Origin: Microbacterium sp. TPD7012
GTDB taxonomy: Bacteria; Actinomycetota; Actinomycetes; Actinomycetales; Microbacteriaceae
Assembly: GCF_003075395.1 (NCBI RefSeq)
Contig: NZ_QDFV01000004.1
Span: 479,668-543,667, forward strand
Direction: 5' to 3'
DNA length: 64,000 nucleotides
The notes beneath the pieces were generated by a model. The model made no database searches. It was not told the origin of the DNA and saw nothing but the letters and a program-made list of their open reading frames with translations. Positions 33,690 to 40,772 of this stretch are shown here, piece after piece (within the stretch, counting starts at the first letter, position 1; the number at the start of each line of letters is the position of its first letter). The position numbers were made by a program, and so were the translations under genes.

Positions 33690-35399
33690 CTAGGGCACGA
33701 CGATCGATGCGGCCAGGATGCTCGAGACGGGGAGGGTGCGCTCGACGTCGGCTGCCCGATCGCGTCCGCGCAGGCGGCCTCCGCCGATCCCGGTGGCCTC
33801 GAGCAGGAGCTCGCGCGTCGACCCGTCCGGCATCCCCACCGTGACCTGCAGCACGGCCTTGGCGCGGACCGCCGCTTCGAGCTCGCGGTCGAGCCATGCC
33901 GCATCGGCATCCGGGCCCTGATGGTCGCGCAGGCGCGCGATCAGTCCGTTCAGATCGCGATCGTCGGCGGGCGCGGCCGTGACGGGAGGTGCAGGATGCC
34001 GTTCCCGCACCGGGACGGCGCCGTCTGCCCCGACCAGGGTCGCCGGGTAGCGCGCGTCCGTGAGAGCCCAGTAGACGGTCTCCCGGCCGACGCGCGTGGT
34101 GAGCGACTCGGCGTGCTTCGCGAGCGCGAGCGGGCGCAGGGACTGGTCGACCGCCATGGCCTGGATGAGGTGGAGGTCGGTGCTCTCGATGCGCGTGCGG
34201 CCGGTCTCATCGTCGGTGGAGACGCGGACGAGGCCGTGCCGCTGCGCGGTCTGGGCGACCAGGTAGCTGAGCGGCTGCGGGATCCCCGTGAGGGAGATCC
34301 CCTTGAGGAACTCGAGGATCGACTCCTCGGTCTCGCCGGCGACGAAGGCGTGGGCCATCGACTCCGCGGTGAAGCGGTACGACGACGCCTGCGCAGCGGA
34401 CTCGCGGGCGGCGATGGCGCGGAGGCGCACGTCGAGCGCGGGCTCGAGCGGTCCCGGCGCGATCGCGGTGAGATCGTTCTGCAGGAAGATGCGATCGACC
34501 TCGGCGGGGAGCAGACGGACGAGCGCGGCCGGGTCGACATCCTCGCCGCGACGCACGGACGCCGCCCATTCGGGTTCGGTGCCGTCCTCCGCGACCAGGC
34601 CGAGAAGGCGCGCCGCCTCGCGCAGGAGGCGGGAGCGCTCCGGCCAGGACGGATCCCACGGATGCGCGAGCGGCCAGGCCTCGGGGGGAATCCACCCGCC
34701 GCTCGGGGCGCGGACGCCGCGCGGAAGCGCGGCGCGGAAGCTCGTCACGAGGACGGTCCAGCGATCCGCGACGGAGGATCGCAACCAGGTCTCCGCCGAG
34801 GCCGTGGTGCGCAGCCGACGGTCCGCGGTGACCGCGAGTCCGGCGTCGAGGGCGATGGAGAGTAGCGTGTCGACGATGTCGGCCGAGATCCCCGAATCCG
34901 CGAGCTGGCGCTTCTCGCCGGCGCTGATGCTGCCGCCGGCGAGCAGCGCGAACGGTGTCTCGCGGGCGACGAGCAGCACATCGGCGAGCACGGCGACCGT
35001 GGTGAACGCTCGCTCCGCCGCGTGCGCGGCCGCGGTCTCCGCTGCCGGCCCCGGGGCTGCGACCTCGTCGACCTCGGCGACGGAGCGCCCGGCGAGCACC
35101 GACGCGAGCGGGGCATAGGGGGTGCCGTCCGGTCGGAGGAGTGCGAGTGCCGTGAGCGCATCGCGTTCGCGGCCGGCATCCTCGCCGTCGGTCGCTCGGA
35201 GCAGGGCCGCCGCCTCGGAGGCGGTGAGGGAGGGGAGGAGCTTCGTCAGGGCGGACGCATCGAGCAGCGCCTCTGCGGCGTCGAAGAAATCCTGCCACGC
35301 GACATCCGGTCGCACCCCGCGGGACGACAGGAGGTGCCGCAGTGCGTCATCGCTCGACGCGGCCAGCCAATCCGCCAGCGGTCGTGCGTGTGTGCTCAT
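33690..35399 (-). CDS. helicase-associated protein (Helicase_C_3 domain), XPB partner
   Basis: 569 residues. The middle part (VDRIFLQNDLTAIAPGPLEP, then ESSYRFTAESMAHAF-like helices and HGLVRVSTDD) matches the Helicase_C_3 type found next to bacterial XPB; no ATP-binding motifs are present. A C-terminal domain of about 90 residues (LQVTVGMPDGSTRELLLEATGIGGGRL) resembles a WYL-like ligand-binding beta barrel. It likely acts with the XPB helicase in DNA repair. ATG 35399 has GAGG upstream. Confidence 0.83.
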   Translation of the reverse strand: MSTHARPLADWLAASSDDALRHLLSSRGVRPDVAWQDFFDAAEALLDASALTKLLPSLTASEAAALLRATDGEDAGRERDALTALALLRPDGTPYAPLASVLAGRSVAEVDEVAAPGPAAETAAAHAAERAFTTVAVLADVLLVARETPFALLAGGSISAGEKRQLADSGISADIVDTLLSIALDAGLAVTADRRLRTTASAETWLRSSVADRWTVLVTSFRAALPRGVRAPSGGWIPPEAWPLAHPWDPSWPERSRLLREAARLLGLVAEDGTEPEWAASVRRGEDVDPAALVRLLPAEVDRIFLQNDLTAIAPGPLEPALDVRLRAIAARESAAQASSYRFTAESMAHAFVAGETEESILEFLKGISLTGIPQPLSYLVAQTAQRHGLVRVSTDDETGRTRIESTDLHLIQAMAVDQSLRPLALAKHAESLTTRVGRETVYWALTDARYPATLVGADGAVPVRERHPAPPVTAAPADDRDLNGLIARLRDHQGPDADAAWLDRELEAAVRAKAVLQVTVGMPDGSTRELLLEATGIGGGRLRGRDRAADVERTLPVSSILAASIVVP

Positions 35400-35409
35400 G
35401 GGCGCTGCC

Positions 35410-35685
35410 TCAGGAACGCGATGCCGCGCGACCCTTTCGGATGAAGCTCATCACGAGCAGCGCGATGATCATCACGAAGGCGACCGGCAGTCCCCAGAAC
35501 GGGATCGCGGCGATCACCGGCCACAGTCCCTCGCCGAAGGCGGACTGGTCCATGCCGACGGCGGTGCCGATGATGATGGCGAAGAAGCAGATCACGGATG
35601 CCGCCGCGATTCCGAGCGCGGAGAACGCGAGGATGCGATCCACCCGGCGGACGGGAATCTCCGGTTCGGAATTCTGCGTGCTCAT
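35410..35685 (-). CDS. small multipass membrane protein
   Basis: 91 residues with two membrane helices (about 18-42 and 56-80) and a short basic tail. TAGGGT lies seven bases before ATG 35685, suggesting a leaderless start. It stops 10 bp before the helicase-partner gene, so may be co-transcribed with it. No family recognised. Confidence 0.72.
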   Translation of the reverse strand: MSTQNSEPEIPVRRVDRILAFSALGIAAASVICFFAIIIGTAVGMDQSAFGEGLWPVIAAIPFWGLPVAFVMIIALLVMSFIRKGRAASRS

Positions 35686-35804
35686 CCGTCTCACCCTACT
35701 CGCACCGTGGCCTCGATTCCGCCGGTCCGGCGACCGGTAGGCTGGGAGAGCGCGCGCAACTGCCTGCGCACTCTTCTGCATACCGATTTCAGCGAGGTTC
35801 TCCC

Positions 35805-36185
35805 ATGCCCACCGGCAAGGTCAGGTTCTACGACGAAGACAAGGGTTTCGGCTTCATCGCCAGCGATGACGGCCAGGACGTCTTCCTGCACGCCTCAGCG
35901 ATGCCCACCGGCACCGCGGTGAAGGCGGGAGCGCGCGTGGAGTTCGGAGTGGCGGACGGCAAGCGCGGTCTGCAGGCGCTCTCGGTGCGCGTGCTCGAGG
36001 CACCGCCGAGCCTGTCCAAGGCCAAGCGGATCCCGGCCGATGACATGGCGATCATCGTCGAGGACCTCGTGAAGCTCCTCGACACCATCGGCGGAGACCT
36101 GCGTCGCGGACGCTATCCGTCGTCCGGACACGGCCGCAAGATCGCGGCCGTCCTGCGCAAGGTCGCCGATGACCTCGAAGCCTGA
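35805..36185 (+). CDS. cold-shock domain protein with C-terminal extension
   Basis: 126 residues. The first 65 form a cold-shock OB fold with RNP1 (KGFGFIAS) and RNP2 (DVFLHAS), binding single-stranded RNA or DNA. The other ~60 residues form a helical tail (ADDMAIIVEDLVKLLDTIGGD) not found in short Csp proteins but usual in the actinobacterial form. Its end overlaps the DUF3027 gene by 17 bp, so both are co-translated. Confidence 0.92.
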   Translation: MPTGKVRFYDEDKGFGFIASDDGQDVFLHASAMPTGTAVKAGARVEFGVADGKRGLQALSVRVLEAPPSLSKAKRIPADDMAIIVEDLVKLLDTIGGDLRRGRYPSSGHGRKIAAVLRKVADDLEA

Positions 36186-36807
36186 CGCCGACGCGCGTCT
36201 CCTCGACGCCCACGATCTCGCGCTGGACGCCCTCCGCGAGATCACTCCCGCGACCTCGATCGGCCCCGCCGCGGGTTACCTCCTGGAGGACGACGGGTCG
36301 GTCTCGCTGCGGTTCGAGAACCGGCTTCCCGGCTATCCCGGGTGGTACTGGACCGTGACGGTCGCCCGCGTCGAGGACGCGGAGCCGACCGTGCTAGAGG
36401 TCGAGCTGCTCCCCGGTGACGGCGCCCTGCTCGCACCCGAGTGGGTCCCGTGGGCCGAGCGCCTCGCGGACTACCGCGCGCACCAGATCGAGCTCGCCGA
36501 GCAGGCGGCCGCCGAGGCCGCCGAGTCCGGCGAGGCCCTGGACGACGATGCCGATGACATCGACGAGGACGCGGAAGAACTCGACGACGACGATCTCGAG
36601 GACGACGACGAAGAGGACGGCCACGCCACGGTCCTCCACGCCGGCGACGTCGACGGGGTCGACATCGACGAGCTCGACCCGAGCGTGTCCGACGAGGACT
36701 CGACGGATGACGGCTTCGACGAGGATGAAGACGACGCCGAGGAAGACGACGCGGACGAAGACCTCGACGACGATGCCGACGCGGACGACTCCGACGACGA
36801 GGAGTGA
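36169..36807 (+). CDS. DUF3027 family protein with very acidic tail
   Basis: 212 residues. The N-terminal half (LPGYPGWYWTVTVARVED, then EWVPWAERLADYR) is the DUF3027 domain. From about residue 118 to the end nearly every position is Asp or Glu, about 90 residues with few hydrophobic positions, certainly disordered and strongly negative. The gene starts inside the cold-shock gene. The tail may bind a basic partner or act as a nucleic-acid mimic; this is inference. Convergent with serC. Confidence 0.87.
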   Translation: MTSKPDADARLLDAHDLALDALREITPATSIGPAAGYLLEDDGSVSLRFENRLPGYPGWYWTVTVARVEDAEPTVLEVELLPGDGALLAPEWVPWAERLADYRAHQIELAEQAAAEAAESGEALDDDADDIDEDAEELDDDDLEDDDEEDGHATVLHAGDVDGVDIDELDPSVSDEDSTDDGFDEDEDDAEEDDADEDLDDDADADDSDDEE

Positions 36808-36816
36808 CGCCGGCGC

Positions 36817-37929
36817 TCAGGCGCCGATGTTCTCCAGCACGTAGTCGAGCGAACGGGTCAGCTGACGGATGTCGTCCGGCTCGATCGAGACGAAGGTCGC
36901 CACGCGGAGCTGGTTGCGACCGAGCTTGCGGTACGGCTCGGTGTCGACGATCCCGTTGGCGCGCAGCGTCTTCGCGATCGCCGCCGCGTCGATGCTCTCG
37001 TCGAAGTCGATCGTGACGACCACCGGCGAGCGGTGTGCGACGTCGGCGACGAACGGCGTCGCGACGGCAGATGCCTCGGCCCAGTCGTACAGCGCCGAAG
37101 AGGACTCCGACGTGCGGCCGGCGGCCCACGCGAGTCCGCCGTGGTCGAGGATCCAGCGGAGCTGGCTGTCGAGCAGGTGGAGCGTGGTGAGGGCCGGGGT
37201 GTTGAGCGTCTGGTTCAGGCGCGAGTTGTCGACCGCGTTCTTCAGGCTGAGGAACTCGGGGATGTAGCGGTCGGACGCGGCGATCCGCTCGATCCGCTCG
37301 ATCGCGGCGGGGGAGACGGCGGCGAACCAGAGTCCTCCGTCGGATCCGAGATTCTTCTGCGGGGCGAAGTAGTACACGTCGGCCTGAGTCACGTCGAAGT
37401 CGATGCCTCCGGCGGCGCTGGTCGCGTCGATGACGGTGAGGGCGCCCTCCGCGCGGACGCGCTCCACCGGAGCGGCGACGCCCGTGGACGTCTCGTTGTG
37501 CGGCCAGGCGTACACGTCGACGCCTTCCACGACCTCGGCGTTCGCACGGGAGCCCGGCTCGGACTTGCGCACGTCGGGGGCCTCGAGCCACGGGGCGCCC
37601 GCGGCGGCCGCGAACTTGCCGCCGAACTCCCCGAACACGAGGTTCTGGCTGCGGCGCTCGATGAGGCCGAAGGCGGCCGCGTCCCAGAACGCCGTCGAGC
37701 CGCCGTTGCCGACGAGGATCTCGTACCCCTCCGGAACGCGGAACAGGGCGGCGAGCTGCTCGCGCACGCTGCCGACGAGGTTCTTCACGGGCGCTTGACG
37801 GTGGGATGTCCCGAGGATCGCCGCCCCCGACGAGAGAAGCGCCTCGAGCTGCGCGGGGCGCACCTTCGAGGGGCCGCAGCCGAAACGACCGTCAGCGGGC
37901 AGGAGGTCACCGGGAATCTCGATCGCCAT
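36817..37929 (-). CDS. serC: phosphoserine aminotransferase SerC
   Basis: 370 residues. FGCGPSKVRP at the start, GTSHRQAPVKNLVGS, the PLP lysine in FAPQKNLGSDGGLW and ALTTLHLLDSQ identify the actinobacterial SerC type. It converts 3-phosphohydroxypyruvate and glutamate to phosphoserine, step two of serine synthesis, and also serves pyridoxal-phosphate synthesis. TAGAAT lies six bases before ATG 37929, so leaderless. Divergent from the DtxR-type gene. Confidence 0.96.
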   Translation of the reverse strand: MAIEIPGDLLPADGRFGCGPSKVRPAQLEALLSSGAAILGTSHRQAPVKNLVGSVREQLAALFRVPEGYEILVGNGGSTAFWDAAAFGLIERRSQNLVFGEFGGKFAAAAGAPWLEAPDVRKSEPGSRANAEVVEGVDVYAWPHNETSTGVAAPVERVRAEGALTVIDATSAAGGIDFDVTQADVYYFAPQKNLGSDGGLWFAAVSPAAIERIERIAASDRYIPEFLSLKNAVDNSRLNQTLNTPALTTLHLLDSQLRWILDHGGLAWAAGRTSESSSALYDWAEASAVATPFVADVAHRSPVVVTIDFDESIDAAAIAKTLRANGIVDTEPYRKLGRNQLRVATFVSIEPDDIRQLTRSLDYVLENIGA

Positions 37930-37997
37930 GCGTCGATTCTAGGGGGCGCGCGGCATCCTTCCCCGCCGACGGCGGATCCGATGTCCGTCCGGGAATG

Positions 37998-38009
37998 TAG
38001 GCTTGCCTA
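37998..38009. promoter_or_regulatory. candidate DtxR/IdeR iron-box half-palindrome
   Basis: TAGGCTTGCCTA, flanked by A's, is a near palindrome and resembles the core of the TTAGGTTAGGCTAACCTAA-type box. It sits 22 bp before the DtxR-family gene start, in the 101-bp gap shared with serC, which fits autoregulation by iron. Confidence 0.5.
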
Positions 38010-38030
38010 AGAATCTCGGAGGGCCTGCAC

Positions 38031-38732
38031 ATGACCGATCTGATCGACACCACGGAGATGTATCTCCGCACCATCCTCGAGCTCGAGGAGGAGAACATCG
38101 TGCCCCTGCGCGCGCGCATCTCCGAGCGCCTCGGGCACTCCGGCCCCACGGTCTCGCAGACCGTCGGTCGCATGGAGCGCGATGGGCTGGTCGTCGTCTC
38201 CGAGGACCGCACCCTCGAACTCACCGACGCCGGGCGGCGCAAGGCCGTCGACGTCATGCGCAAGCACCGTCTCGCCGAGCGTCTCCTGTCCGATGTCATC
38301 GGGCTGGACTGGGCGTTCGTGCACGAGGAGGCCTGTCGCTGGGAGCACGTGATGAGCGAGCAGGTCGAGCGTCGCCTCGTCGAGCTCCTCGGCCACCCCA
38401 CGGAGTCTCCCTACGGCAACCCGATCCCGGGCCTCGACCAGCTCGGCGACCTGCCGGCGCGCACCTTCGACGAGGGCGTCATCGGCCTGGTCCAGAAGCT
38501 GAACGCGGCGGGCGCGCCCATCGACGGCACGGTCCGCCGTCTCGCCGAACCCGCTCAGGTCGATCCGGAGCTGCTGGAGCAGCTGCGCGATGCCGGCGTC
38601 ATGCCCGGCGCGCACGGCGACTTCCGCTTCAGCGAGGGCTACGTCCTGATCCAGATGGACGGCAAGGAAGACGGGCTGGAACTGCCCGTCGAGCTCGCCT
38701 CGCACATCTTCCTGGTCGGTGAACCGGCCTGA
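38031..38732 (+). CDS. dtxR: DtxR/IdeR-family iron-dependent repressor
   Basis: 233 residues with the full three-domain build: winged helix (1-72), dimerisation domain, and a C-terminal SH3-like domain (from about 150). Metal ligands match DtxR/IdeR numbering: M10, H79, C102, E105 and H106 (EEACRWEHVM), so Fe(II) rather than Mn(II) sensing is expected. Iron-loaded protein should repress siderophore and uptake genes. A ribosome site GGAGGG precedes ATG 38031. A box-like palindrome lies in its own promoter region. Confidence 0.93.
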   Translation: MTDLIDTTEMYLRTILELEEENIVPLRARISERLGHSGPTVSQTVGRMERDGLVVVSEDRTLELTDAGRRKAVDVMRKHRLAERLLSDVIGLDWAFVHEEACRWEHVMSEQVERRLVELLGHPTESPYGNPIPGLDQLGDLPARTFDEGVIGLVQKLNAAGAPIDGTVRRLAEPAQVDPELLEQLRDAGVMPGAHGDFRFSEGYVLIQMDGKEDGLELPVELASHIFLVGEPA

Positions 38733-38789
38733 TCCACGCGGAAAGTCAGGGCTCTGCGTCGATTGCCAGGTTCCCAGGGTGACATGATC

Positions 38790-38805
38790 GTTATCTTCCG
38801 GTAAC
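38790..38805 (+). promoter_or_regulatory. candidate MtrA-type site upstream of the M23 peptidase
   Basis: GTTATC-TTCC-GGTAAC is an inverted repeat with one mismatch. In actinobacteria GTTAC/GTAAC-type motifs are bound by MtrA, which controls cell-wall peptidases, so this fits. The 251-bp region 38733-38983 shows no other clear element, and a c-di-AMP (ydaO) riboswitch, which often precedes such genes, was not recognised. Confidence 0.4.
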
Positions 38806-38983
38806 CTCGGTCAAGTCGTCAGCGAAGAAGCCCGCTGGCGATGACCCGCGAAGATCGCCTTCCAGGCTCGTCGTCTTCACGGCAGGAACGCACAAAGTAC
38901 CCGAGCTACATTCGTGCCACGAGAACGAGAGTGCCGACGAGCCAGCGCTACCCGAAAGCGCGAGGGCCCAGGAGGACAAAGTT

Positions 38984-39787
38984 TTGGCCGCAGACATCGA
39001 ACCGACCGCGAAGACATCTGAAGACCGAGTTCCCGCCCGCCGCACCGGTGCGCGGGTGACGGCTCGCAAGGCCGTCAAGCCCCTCCGATCCGTCGCCATC
39101 TTCGCGGCCGTCGGTGCCCTGGTGGCCGCCGTCGCCCTTCCCGCCTACGCGGCGAGCAAGCCGGCAGAGGCGTCGACCACCGTCCAGCAGCTCGCAGCCG
39201 TCGACGCGCAGTCGCTCGTCGTCGCCTCGCAGGCGACCGCAGCGCCGCTCAACCGCGGAACCTTCACGGCGACGACGCCGGAGGAGATCGAGAAGAAGAA
39301 GGCAGAGGCCGCAGCCGCCGCACGTGCAGCGGCAGCCTCGCCCGCCACCGCGAACTTCAACACCGCCGGCTACGCGCTGGTCTCGCCCGGATCCGGGGAG
39401 GTGCGCTATCCGCTGCCTCCCGGCTCCTACACGGAAGGCCGCACGATCGGCGGCGGCCACAACGGCGTCGACATGCTCGCGCCGGCCCTCACCCCGATCT
39501 ACGCCACGGCGGCGGGCGTCGTCCGCGCGTCGGCCGAGAGCATCGGCGGCTACGGCGTCTGCGTCATGATCGACAGCGTCGTGGGCGGACAGCAGGTCCA
39601 GAGCACCTACGGTCACATGACCTACGGCTCGCGTCAGGTCGAAGAGGGCCAGACCGTCTCCGCCGGACAGCTGATCGGCTACGTCGGCAGCACCGGAAGC
39701 TCGACCGCCAACCACCTCCACTTCGAGGTGTGGATCAACGGCGGAATCGTCGAGCCCTACTCCTGGCTCGCGGCGAACGCCGGCTGA
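38984..39787 (+). CDS. secreted M23-family metallopeptidase
   Basis: 267 residues from TTG 38984, chosen because AGGAGGAC lies just upstream. It has a membrane or signal segment (about 37-56, ending AYAA), an Ala/Lys coiled coil (about 97-115), and an M23 domain with metal ligands in GGGHNGVDM (HxxxD) and HLHFEVW. It cuts peptidoglycan crosslinks outside the membrane, probably in cell separation. The long, possibly regulated leader and the rare TTG start suggest tight control of expression. Confidence 0.9.
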   Translation: MAADIEPTAKTSEDRVPARRTGARVTARKAVKPLRSVAIFAAVGALVAAVALPAYAASKPAEASTTVQQLAAVDAQSLVVASQATAAPLNRGTFTATTPEEIEKKKAEAAAAARAAAASPATANFNTAGYALVSPGSGEVRYPLPPGSYTEGRTIGGGHNGVDMLAPALTPIYATAAGVVRASAESIGGYGVCVMIDSVVGGQQVQSTYGHMTYGSRQVEEGQTVSAGQLIGYVGSTGSSTANHLHFEVWINGGIVEPYSWLAANAG

Positions 39788-39828
39788 TCCGCGGACACGC
39801 CTCCGTCCGTTCATCTCTCGTTTCGCCT

Positions 39829-39846
39829 CCCATCCAGCTGGATGGG
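39829..39846. promoter_or_regulatory. 18-bp perfect palindrome, candidate operator
   Basis: CCCATCCAGCTGGATGGG is identical on both strands. It lies 42 bp after the M23 stop and overlaps a weak -10 (TAGCCT at 39848) for the small unit downstream. With no free loop and no T-run it looks more like a dimeric regulator site than a terminator. Confidence 0.45.
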
Positions 39847-39884
39847 TTAGCCTGAACCCGTTGTCGTACTGGCGGGAGAGGCAG

Positions 39885-39995
39885 ATGGAGCGAATATCGA
39901 GCATCCGAACCATGGATGCCCTCGGTCGTCACGTCCTTCTGCATAGCCCGCAGGGATGCCACGGCGTTGCCGCGCGCGAAAGGCGCTGTCTGTAG
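39885..39995 (+). CDS. candidate 36-codon ORF ending inside a terminator hairpin
   Basis: The 309-bp gap 39788-40096 is not empty. ATG 39885 follows GGGAGAGG and opens a frame of 36 residues (starting MERISSIRTMDALGRHVLL, with Cys near the middle and at the end). Its TAG stop lies in the loop of a strong terminator, so translation to the end would disturb the hairpin, as in leader-peptide attenuation. The next gene is the HNH protein at 40097. It could instead be a small RNA, or an independent micropeptide. No homologue is recognised. Confidence 0.4.
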   Translation: MERISSIRTMDALGRHVLLHSPQGCHGVAARERRCL

Positions 39996-40006
39996 ACAGC
40001 GCCTTT
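39979..40006 (+). terminator. rho-independent terminator
   Basis: AAAGGCGCTGTC-TGTA-GACAGCGCCTTT followed by more T's: a perfect 12-bp stem with T-tract, the most canonical terminator of the window. It ends the small unit beginning near 39850. Confidence 0.9.
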
Positions 40007-40096
40007 TTTCGTCCCTGCGAACGCTCTGCCGCCTGCGCGACCTCGTGTGAGTCGAGAGTGCCGGGAAGCCGTCCCGGCGGATCGAGAGGATGACGA

Positions 40097-40594
40097 ATGC
40101 GCACACTGGTCCTGAATGCCGGATACGAGCCGTTGGCGATCGTGTCGTTCAAGCGAGCGCTCGTGCTCGTGATGAACGACAAGGCCACGGTGATCGAACG
40201 CGTGGAAGACGATCCCGTCTGGGGGAGTCACGGCGTCTACGAACGCCCCGCGGTGATCATCCTCTCCCGCTACGTGCGGGTGCCGAAGAGCAGACGGGTG
40301 CCGGTGACCAGACGGGGCGTCCTCCGCCGCGACAACCACCGCTGCGGGTACTGCGGCAAGGCCGCATCCACCATCGACCACGTGCTCCCTCGCTCGCGCG
40401 GCGGCGCGGACTCCTGGGAGAACCTCGTCGCCTGCTGCCTGCGCTGCAACAACGTCAAGAGCGATCGGACGCCGCAGGAGATGCGCTGGCAGCTGCGGTT
40501 CACTCCCCGCCCGCCGCACGGCACCGCCTGGACCGTTCGCGGGACCGAGCGCAGCGACCCTCGGTGGGAGCCGTATCTCGCCCTCGCGGCGTGA
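40097..40594 (+). CDS. HNH endonuclease-domain protein
   Basis: 165 residues: an N-terminal strand-rich part (MRTLVLNAGYEPLAI, a start typical of this actinobacterial family), then an HNH domain with CGYCG, IDHVLPRSRGG, WENLVACCLRCNNVKSDRTP, in which the His-Asn-His and both CxxC zinc pairs are intact. The family is widespread and chromosomal, without a known target. ATG 40097 has GAGAGGATGACGA upstream. Confidence 0.92.
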   Translation: MRTLVLNAGYEPLAIVSFKRALVLVMNDKATVIERVEDDPVWGSHGVYERPAVIILSRYVRVPKSRRVPVTRRGVLRRDNHRCGYCGKAASTIDHVLPRSRGGADSWENLVACCLRCNNVKSDRTPQEMRWQLRFTPRPPHGTAWTVRGTERSDPRWEPYLALAA

Positions 40595-40624
40595 AGAGTC
40601 GGGCGGACGCACCCGGAGACGGAG

Positions 40625-40652
40625 GAAGGGCCGCCCGTGAGGGCGGCCCTTC
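40625..40652. terminator. bidirectional terminator between HNH gene and tRNA-Arg
   Basis: GAAGGGCCGCCC-GTGA-GGGCGGCCCTTC, perfect 12-bp stem. It serves the HNH gene from the left and tRNA-Arg from the right. Confidence 0.8.
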
Positions 40653-40660
40653 GCGTTCCG

Positions 40661-40733
40661 TGCCCGCGACAGGATTCGAACCTGCGACCTGCCCTTTAGG
40701 AGAGGGCTGCTCTATCCCCTGAGCTACGAGGGC
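40661..40733 (-). tRNA. tRNA-Arg (anticodon CCT)
   Basis: A full cloverleaf on the minus strand: acceptor GCCCTCG with CGCGGGC, anticodon loop CTCCTAA (anticodon CCT, decoding AGG), T-arm GCAGG/TTCGAAT/CCTGT. The fifth acceptor pair is a U-C mismatch, and the first T-stem pair is G-U. No CCA encoded. Decodes a rare codon in this GC-rich genome. Confidence 0.93.
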
Positions 40734-40772
40734 GCGGTTCAAGTCTAGGCGACCGATCGGGCGCCCCCGCCG

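Noticed and set aside
38733..38983. c-di-AMP (ydaO) riboswitch upstream of the M23 peptidase
   Set aside because: The location is typical, but the conserved ydaO blocks were not found by eye.
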